A program made the position numbers and the translations under genes. The notes beneath the pieces were generated by a model that searched no databases, had not been told where the DNA came from, and saw only the letters and a list, made by a program, of their open reading frames with translations. This document shows positions 58,124 to 64,000 of a stretch of DNA of 64,000 nucleotides, in pieces (the first letter of the stretch is position 1; every line of letters starts with the position of its first letter). Origin of the DNA: Jiella pelagia (GTDB taxonomy: Bacteria; Pseudomonadota; Alphaproteobacteria; Rhizobiales; Rhizobiaceae); assembly GCF_026898155.1 (NCBI RefSeq), contig NZ_CP114029.1, positions 2,522,001 through 2,586,000 on the forward strand. The letters are read 5' to 3'.

Positions 58124-59407
58124 CTATAATCTGTCTCGCAAAGAAAACCACGTCATCGCCAGGAAGAGAAGCGGAGCCCGTAGCCGCCTGCCGCCGGGAA
58201 AGGACGGTATGTCGAGCGCTTCGAATTCGGCGAGGCGATCGCGGTTGCCGGCGACCCGTTCGGCATAGAGCCGGCCGGCAAAATTCGCCAGCATGACGCC
58301 GTGGCCGGAAAAGCCGCCGATCGTGGTGACGCCCGGCGACAGCGTCCTGACAAAGGGCATTCGCTGCATGGTGATCCCGACCGAGCCGCCCCAGCCATGG
58401 GTGAGGCGTATCCCTTTCAGATGCGGGTATATTTCCGCAATCTGCTTGGAGATGTGGCGCGTGATGTCGCCGGCCTCGGACGTATAGGCCTCACGGCCGC
58501 CGAACAGGAGGCGGTTGTCGACGCTCTTCCTGAAATAGCGCACGACGAAGCGGGAATCGTCGCAGGCCTCGCCACCCGGCAGGACGCCGGCGCTCTCCGG
58601 CAAGGGTTCGGTCGCGCCGATGAAGGAGTTGATCGGCATGACATGGGCGTCGATCGCCTTGTCGAGACCGGGGCCGTAGGCGTTCACCGCATAAAGGACA
58701 CGCTCGGCGCGGATCTCGCCCTGTCCGGTCGCCGCGACGATCTTTCCGTTCTCGCGCCGGGTCGACAGGATCTTCGTCTCCTCGAAGATCCTCGCGCCGC
58801 TCGCCGCCGCGACCCGCGCAAGCCCGACGATGAGCTTCAGCGGATTGACGTGGCCGGTGCCCAGATCGCGAATGCCGCCGAAATAGCGCGTCGAGCCGAC
58901 CCGTTCGGCGGTTTCGTCAGCGTCCATGTAGCTGACGCTGCCATAGCCGTAGCGGCTCTTCAGCGCCTCGACCTGGTCGCGATAGTCCGGCAGATACGAG
59001 CGCTTGTGGACGACCGACAGCTGGCCCATGCGAAGATCGGCGTCGATGTCGTTCGCCGCGATGAACTCGAAGAGATGGGCCTTGGCCTCCTCGGCCAGAT
59101 CGAACAGCGCCTTGGAGCGCTCGGAACCATAGAGCGCCTCGACCTCGCCCGGCCAGATTCGCTGGCCGGTGCCCATCTGCCCGCCATTGCGCCCCGAGGC
59201 GCCGTCGCCGAGGCGGTTCGCCTCGACAAGGGCGACGTCGACGCCGGCGCGGGCCAGATGGATGGCGGCGGACAGGCCCGTGAAGCCGCCGCCGACGACA
59301 AGAACGTCGGTCACAACGCTCTCCTCGAGACGGGGATGTCGCGGCCGTTCGACCGTATCCTGATAATAGGAGCGGCCCGGGGCGATCGGCGAAAGATAGG
59401 GATCCAT
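58124..59407 (-). CDS. puuB: FAD-dependent gamma-glutamylputrescine oxidoreductase (PuuB-like)
   Basis: 427 residues, DAO family. Dinucleotide motif VLVVGGGFTGLSAAIHLARAG near 35, and the C-terminal FAD-contact VTTIGGFSGHGVMLANFAGRLYAE. The gene follows a glutamine synthetase-like PuuA by 24 bases, so oxidation of gamma-glutamylputrescine is likely, but other N-glutamyl amines are possible. Confidence 0.88.
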   Translation of the reverse strand: MDPYLSPIAPGRSYYQDTVERPRHPRLEESVVTDVLVVGGGFTGLSAAIHLARAGVDVALVEANRLGDGASGRNGGQMGTGQRIWPGEVEALYGSERSKALFDLAEEAKAHLFEFIAANDIDADLRMGQLSVVHKRSYLPDYRDQVEALKSRYGYGSVSYMDADETAERVGSTRYFGGIRDLGTGHVNPLKLIVGLARVAAASGARIFEETKILSTRRENGKIVAATGQGEIRAERVLYAVNAYGPGLDKAIDAHVMPINSFIGATEPLPESAGVLPGGEACDDSRFVVRYFRKSVDNRLLFGGREAYTSEAGDITRHISKQIAEIYPHLKGIRLTHGWGGSVGITMQRMPFVRTLSPGVTTIGGFSGHGVMLANFAGRLYAERVAGNRDRLAEFEALDIPSFPGGRRLRAPLLFLAMTWFSLRDRL

Positions 59408-59431
59408 CGGCTCAGACCTTCACGAACGGCG

Positions 59432-60974
59432 TCAGACCTGCAGGAGCAGGAATTCGCGCTCCCACGGGCTGATCACCTGCATGAAGGTCTCGTGCTCGCC
59501 GCGCTTGACGCCGGCATAGGTGGCGACGAATTCCCGGCTGAACACCTCCTTGAAGTGCTCTTCCGCCTCGAACACCGCAACCGCTTCCAGAAGGCCCCGC
59601 GGCAGTTCGATCTCGCCGTCCTCGTTGACGGTCTGATCGGTCGGATCGCCGGGATTGATGGCGCCCACCATGCCGAGATAGCCGCAGGCGAGCGAAGCGG
59701 CGATGGCAAGATAGGGATTGGCGTCGGAGGAGGGCAGGCGGTTCTCGACCCGGCGCCCGGCCGGATCGGAGTTCGGCACGCGGAAGGCCGTGGTGCGGTT
59801 GTCGAAGCCCCAGGCGGTGTTGGTGGGCGCGCCCATGCCGTAGGTCAGTCGGCGATAGGAATTGACGTAGGGCGCCATCATCAGGAGGGCCTTCGGCACA
59901 TAGCGCTGCATGCCGCCGAGGAAGTAGTGGAAGAGCTCGGAGGCCGTGCCGTCTTCGTTGGAAAAGACGTTCCTGCCGGTGGCGGTGTCGACCACCGACT
60001 GGTGGATGTGCATCGCCGAACCCGGCTGGCCCTGGATCGGCTTGGCCATGAAGGTCGCGTAGATGTCCTGGCCGAGCGCGGCCTCGCGGATCGTCCGCTT
60101 GAACATGAAGACCTGATCGGCGAGCCTCCAGCGGATTGCCGTGGCGAAGGTTGATCTCGAGCTGGGCGGCGCCCTCCTCGTGGATCAGCGTGTCGATCTC
60201 GAGACCTTGTGCGTCCGAGAAATCGTAGATGTCGTCGATCAGCTCGTCGAACTCGTTGACACCGCCGATCGAATAGGACTGGCCGGACTGGATCTGCCGG
60301 CCGGAGCGGCCGATCGGCGGCACCAGCGGATAGTCGGGATCGACGTTCTTGGAGACGAGATAGAACTCGATCTCCGGCGCGACGACCGGCTTCCAGCCCT
60401 TGTTCTCGTACAGCGCCAGAACGCGCCGAAGGACGTTGCGCGGGGTATAGCCGACGGCGCTGCCGGAATGGTCGACGAGATCGCAGATCACCTGGGCCGT
60501 CGGATCGTTCTCCCAGGGGACGAGCGACAGCGTCGACAGATCGGGCACGAGCTTCAGGTCGCCGTCGTTCGGTGAATAACGGAATTCGCCGCTCTCTTCC
60601 GGATACTCGCCGGAGATCGTGTGCATGAACAGGGCCGAGGGCAGCGCAAGCGAGGTGTTGGCGGTGAACTTCTTGGCCGGCATCATCTTGCCGCGGGCGA
60701 CACCGGCGAGATCGGGCGTGATGCATTCCAGATCGTCGATGCCGCGCAGCTGCAGCCATTCACGCGCTTCGTCCATGGAGCGCACGCCGCGCTTCGATTC
60801 GAGGAAGGCGCGGGTCTCCTCGGGCGAGAGCTTCAGATGGGCGAGGTCGCGCTTCACCGGCATGGGCGCGCCCTTGATCGGGCTCGCCTCGTTACCGCCG
60901 GAGGCTCGGCGCTTCGAATCGATCCGCTCCGGCGTCTGGGGACGCGAGGAGCCGGGCTTCTTGGGATTTGACAT
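59432..60974 (-). CDS. puuA: glutamine synthetase-family gamma-glutamylputrescine synthetase (PuuA-like; one-base discrepancy)
   Basis: About 513 residues from ATG 60974 or 476 from ATG 60863 (MPVKRDLAHLKL, closer to usual length). GS catalytic residues lie in FYLVSKNVDPDYP, LIHEEGAAQLEINLRHGNPL and GQPGSAMHIHQSVVDTATG. At 60122-60128 GAGCCTC for GAGCTC splits the gene; with one C removed HGNPLELADQVFMFKRTIREAALG is restored. A GAGGCTC at 60902-60908 in the N-terminal extension may be natural. Precedes puuB by 24 bases; an IS lies 125 bases upstream. Confidence 0.9.
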
Positions 60975-61099
60975 GAATGCCTGTCTTGAGGGCCTGATGG
61001 GCTGAGTCAAGGATACAGGCTCGCGCTGGACGAGGAAAGGGCGGGCGGCGCTGGAAGGTTGCCGGCCACTCGCGCCGCCCGCTCGCCTTGAGATACTAG

Positions 61100-61919
61100 G
61101 GCCTGTTGAGTTTCATCGGGAATGTATGACGGCGGCGGAGAGATGGATCATGGCTGCAAAGCTGAGATCGGTCTTTTCGCTTCGCATGGCGATACGTTTG
61201 AACTCCTTGAGCTTGCAGAAGAAGTTCTCGATGAGGTGGCGCCACTTGTAGATCTCCGCGTCGATCTGCCGGGGCGAAGCTCTGCGGGGATGCTGGGAAA
61301 TGATGACCGTTGCACCACGCTCATCGAGGTCGGCGATGATGGCGTTGCTGTCGAAGGCCTTGTCGCCGAGCAAAGCGCCGAACTCGATATCCCGGAGCAG
61401 TGGGGCGACGCCGACGGTGTCGAACCGGTGACCGGGCATCAGGACGAAGCGGACCAGATTGCCCAAGGCGTCGGTCAGAGCCAGGATTTTCGTGGTCATG
61501 CCGCCTTTCGAGCGGCCAATGGCCTGGCTTTGAGTCCCCCTTTTGAGCCCTGTCCATGGCGGTGGACCTTGACGATGGTGGCATCGACCATTGCGAACTC
61601 CATGTCCGGTTCATCCGAGCAGGCCTCGAACAGCCGTTGGAAAACATCGCGATCGCGCCAGTCCCGAAACCGGACATAGACCGAGTTCCACTTGCCGAAC
61701 CGAGCCGGCAGGTCTCGCCAGGGGCTGCCCGTCCGGGCGATCCACAACACCGCCTCCACGAACAGGCGATTGTCGCGTCCGCTCCGTCCAGGGTCACGGG
61801 TCTTGCCCTCGCAGTGCGGTTCCATCTTCGCCCACTGGGCGTCGGTCAATATCAGGCGGTCCATCGAAAGCTTGAATCACATCAAACCCCAAACGGGAAT
61901 CCCTGAAACTCAACAGACC
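61100..61919 (-). mobile_element. IS5-family (IS427-type) insertion sequence
   Basis: About 820 bases. Terminal inverted repeats GGCCTGTTGAGTTTCA (left) and GGTCTGTTGAGTTTCA (right, reverse complement), one mismatch in 16. It is flanked by a CTAG target duplication (61096-61099 and 61920-61923), as expected for IS427-type elements. It holds one transposase in two frames. Complete and flanked by intact TSD, so insertion is recent on an evolutionary scale. Confidence 0.92.
61113..61864 (-). CDS. IS427-type transposase, two frames with -1 frameshift
   Basis: The upstream frame (61496-61864) encodes 122 residues with the DUF4096-type N-terminus and the first catalytic Asp in MVDATIVKVHRHGQG. The second frame (to 61113) includes the second Asp (GALLGDKAFDS) and Glu (RHLIENFFCKLKEFKRI). 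They join by a -1 shift at AAAAGGGGG (minus strand, 61536-61544), giving GSKGGTQSQAIGRSKGGMTTKI; programmed -1 frameshifting at such a run is normal in this group. Confidence 0.88.
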
Positions 61920-61924
61920 CTAGG

Positions 61925-61969
61925 GCATGATCCCGAAAAGCGGGGACCGGTTCTCGAACAAGATCATGC
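61925..61969. repeat. short palindromic repeat GCATGATC...GATCATGC
   Basis: 45 bases beginning GCATGATC and ending GATCATGC, with CCGAAAAGCGGGGACCGG between the arms; the pattern of the dispersed intergenic palindrome common in Rhizobiales. It abuts the right TSD of the IS, so the IS may have landed beside or in such a repeat. No second copy was seen in this window. Confidence 0.7.
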
Positions 61970-62050
61970 GGCAACAGGAAGATAGAGCGAGATGACGAGC
62001 GGAGCCTCATTTCATCGCGCTTCAATGCCTGCTCTGAAGCGATCCTGCGA

Positions 62051-62275
62051 TCAGGATTCGTGCGCTTGCGGTCGGTCCAGGCTGCTCGCCCGGTGGGCAT
62101 CCGCCATCAGGCCGGGATGCGAAGCCCCGAGGCCTTTCGGCGCGGCATTCTGCGCGGCCTGCCAGCCGGCCATCCATTCGGCGCGCAGATCGGAGCCGAC
62201 AGGATACTGGCAGGACGACATCGCGTGATTGTTGGCAAAGGCCAGACGGCCCTGTTCGCGAGCATCGGTGGTCAT
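62051..62275 (-). CDS. ribosome modulation factor-like small protein
   Basis: 74 residues. REQGRLAFANNHAMSSCQYP followed by RAEWMAGWQAAQ matches the RMF core (GxxA ... CPYxxxxxRxxWxxGW). RMF dimerises 70S ribosomes in stationary phase in gammaproteobacteria; alphaproteobacterial members are less studied. Ribosome site GGGAGAAG precedes ATG 62275. Promoter should lie in 62276-62472. Confidence 0.7.
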   Translation of the reverse strand: MTTDAREQGRLAFANNHAMSSCQYPVGSDLRAEWMAGWQAAQNAAPKGLGASHPGLMADAHRASSLDRPQAHES

Positions 62276-62472
62276 GTTTCTTCTCCCTTGGTGTCCGTGC
62301 CGGCTGTTCTTGATCTTTTCACCGGCATCTTGCGACAATCGAAATCTGGGGCTTGCCCTAGGGGCAATTCAAGCACGCAACGCAAAACGTGACCGGGGAG
62401 TGGCCGTCGGCACGGTGCATCGCATCGCCCAAAACGGGAGAAGGAGCGTCGGCCAGGCCGACATATGCGGTG

Positions 62473-63522
62473 CTATCGCAGGTAGCCCGCGAAGCGTTCG
62501 ACGTCTTCTTCGCGCGTCGACCAGCTGGTGACGAGGCGCACCAGCGTCTCGTCGTCGCTGGTCAGGTCCGGCATCGAATGCGGCGCGTTCCATTCGTAGA
62601 AAACGGCGCCATCGGCCCGCAGCCGGGTGTCGAGATCCTTCGGCAGGACGGCAAAGACCTCGTTGCTGTGGGTCGCCCAGGCCTCGCGTGCCGCGTTCGA
62701 TGCCGAAAGCGCCTCGCGCAGGCGGTCGGCCATGCGGTTCGAGTGGCCGGCCATGTCGAGCCAGAGATCAGACTCGAAATAGGCCATGAACTGCGCCGCG
62801 ACGAACCGGGTCTTGGAAAAGAGCTGCGCTCCGCGCTTGCGGATATAGGGAAACTGCGTCGCCTTCTGCGGATCGAACACGACGATCGCCTCGGCGCACC
62901 AGCAGCCGTTCTTGGTGGCGCCGAAGGAGAGGATGTCGACGCCGCGCTTCCAGGTCATCTCGGCCGGCGAGAGCCCGGTGGCCACGAGACCGTTGGCAAA
63001 GCGCGCGCCGTCCATGTGCAGCGTCAGGCCGCGCTCATGGGCGATCCCGGCGATCACCTCGATCTCATCCGCCGAATAGAGCGTGCCGGCCTCGCCCGGC
63101 TGGCTGATCGTCACCGCCATCGGCTGGCCGGCATGGACATGGCCCGGCTTGAAGCGGGCGATCTCGCGCTTGAGGTTGGCCGGATCGATCAGGCCGTTCG
63201 GCCCGTCGACGGGGGCCATGCGGGCGCCATGGGTGAAGAACTCCGGCGCGCCGCACTCGTCCTCGACGACATGCGCTTCGCGGTGGCAGAGGACGACGCC
63301 GCCCGGCCGGTTGACCGAGGCCAGCGCCAGCGAGTTCGCCGCCGTGCCGGTGCCGACGAAGAACACCGCCACCTCGCGCTCGAAGATCTCGTCGAAGCGC
63401 TTTTCGACCGCCTTGTCGAGGTCGCTGGTGCCATAGGCGCTGGCCATGCCCTCGCTGTGGCGGGCCAGCGCTTCGTTGATGGCAGGATGGGCGCCGGACC
63501 AGTTGTCGGATGCGAAAATCAT
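62473..63522 (-). CDS. ltaE: low-specificity L-threonine aldolase
   Basis: 349 residues from ATG 63522 (MIFASDNWSGAHPAI). PLP fold-type I: substrate loop FVGTGTAANSLALAS, HMDGARFANGL, and the PLP Lys in DILSFGATKNGCW. It cleaves threonine or allo-threonine to glycine and acetaldehyde. An ATG 12 codons earlier is also in frame. Confidence 0.92.
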   Translation of the reverse strand: MIFASDNWSGAHPAINEALARHSEGMASAYGTSDLDKAVEKRFDEIFEREVAVFFVGTGTAANSLALASVNRPGGVVLCHREAHVVEDECGAPEFFTHGARMAPVDGPNGLIDPANLKREIARFKPGHVHAGQPMAVTISQPGEAGTLYSADEIEVIAGIAHERGLTLHMDGARFANGLVATGLSPAEMTWKRGVDILSFGATKNGCWCAEAIVVFDPQKATQFPYIRKRGAQLFSKTRFVAAQFMAYFESDLWLDMAGHSNRMADRLREALSASNAAREAWATHSNEVFAVLPKDLDTRLRADGAVFYEWNAPHSMPDLTSDDETLVRLVTSWSTREEDVERFAGYLR

Positions 63523-63681
63523 GGCCGAAGCGATAGGATTATCGCCATGAAACGTCAATGATGCCGAGTGCGGCGCAGCAAATGTGGCACGTCGGGGTCA
63601 GGCGCCCCGGCGCGGCCGCGCAGTCCCGCAGTGGCATTGAGGCTCTGTATGTCTCTCTCCGCTGCGACTTCGTACCCGAGC

Positions 63682-64000
63682 CTAGTTCCAGTCGGCCGGG
63701 TCGACCGACGGATATTTCGCGTCGCAGATCCCGCCCTTGGCGGGCTTGACGAGGAACTCCGCGTGATCGTCGCCCCGTGCGATCGTCACGCTGGGGGTTG
63801 TGTCGTCGTGGTTGCTGCTTGCCGGCATCACCAGGAGGCGGTCCGGGTTTTCCAGGAGATAGCCGTTCTTGGTCCGGCGGAGGCTGAACTGGCCGCCATC
63901 CTCGTCGATCCCGCAGTCGAGCTTGTCGCGGGACGTCGGCTGGCAGTAGCCGAAGCCGAGCATCGGCGCCGGCGAACCGCCCCGCACTTTGACGGCGATC
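63682..64000 (-). CDS. uncharacterised protein, N-terminal part outside window
   Basis: Reading continues beyond the right edge, where IAVKVRGGSPAPMLGFGYCQ is in frame. Visible part has LDCGIDEDGGQFSLRR, LVMPASSNHDD and GGICDAKYPSVDPADWN, with three cysteines, suggesting a secreted or periplasmic protein. No family is recognised. Confidence 0.6.
   Translation of the reverse strand, partial: IAVKVRGGSPAPMLGFGYCQPTSRDKLDCGIDEDGGQFSLRRTKNGYLLENPDRLLVMPASSNHDDTTPSVTIARGDDHAEFLVKPAKGGICDAKYPSVDPADWN

Noticed and set aside
750..60128. Programmed frameshifting or phase variation at GAG-N-CTC
   Set aside because: The sites have no slippery run or repeat, and they fall in unrelated genes including essential ones; a shared regulatory mechanism is implausible.
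61496..61864. Frame break in the transposase counted as another GAGCTC error
   Set aside because: The break is at AAAAGGGGG and a -1 shift here is normal for IS427-type elements.
1..64000. CRISPR arrays, tRNA or rRNA genes, prophage or integrative element
   Set aside because: No regularly spaced repeats, no cloverleaf or rRNA sequence, no integrase or phage structural genes were found; the only mobile element is the IS at 61100.

Overview
This window is about 64 kb of GC-rich chromosome from an alphaproteobacterium, most likely of the order Hyphomicrobiales (Rhizobiales). Evidence for that placement: the tsaB-rimI-plsC-miaB neighbourhood, a rhizobial-type (ReAV-like) asparaginase, HWE/HisKA_2 kinases, MmcB, a compact pqqABCDE operon without pqqF, and a bacteriophytochrome with its heme oxygenase. 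The family is uncertain; the Aurantimonadaceae would fit. There are no rRNA or tRNA genes and no CRISPR array.

Layout. (1) 1-14 kb: translation and tRNA-modification genes (miaB, rimI, tsaB, trpS, rpmI-rplT, pheS, pheT), with three toxin-antitoxin-like pairs between them (VapC/Phd-type, ParE/RHH-type, HEPN pair), a NifU-like scaffold and a universal stress protein. (2) 14-26 kb: a CueR-like regulator, an L,D-transpeptidase, then a group 2/3-type capsule export and assembly cluster: KpsM, large KpsE, KpsT, two GT4 glycosyltransferases, a second KpsE, and a divergent Wza/KpsD-type outer-membrane lipoprotein. (3) 26-36 kb: an Inh-like protein, a LacI regulator, a small secreted protein, then a 1826-residue alpha-2-macroglobulin with intact thioester motif beside its partner PBP1C. 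(4) 36-45 kb: a three-gene histidine kinase/response regulator cluster, a LysR regulator, TerC, small secreted proteins, a DUF3750 protein and an asparaginase. (5) 45-50 kb: a NYN-domain protein divergent from pqqABCDE. (6) 50-54 kb: zwf-pgl-edd, the upper Entner-Doudoroff pathway, which together with PQQ-dependent periplasmic oxidation suggests sugar-acid metabolism. (7) 54-58 kb: bphO-bphP. (8) 58-64 kb: puuA-puuB, an IS5/IS427-type insertion sequence with CTAG target duplication, an RMF-like protein, a threonine aldolase and a partial gene.

The most notable signal is not a gene. Fifteen otherwise well-preserved genes, including essential single-copy types (pheT, trpS), carry single-base frameshifts, and all of them (16 sites) fall in the middle of what should be a GAGCTC hexamer, read as GAG-N-CTC (GAGCCTC, GAGGCTC or once GAGTCTC). 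Removing the extra base restores the conserved protein each time. Only six uninterrupted GAGCTC remain in the window. The simplest reading is a systematic consensus error at a chemically modified motif, i.e. indirect evidence for an uncharacterised DNA modification at GAGCTC in this strain. These genes are annotated here as intact CDS with a sequence discrepancy, not as pseudogenes.
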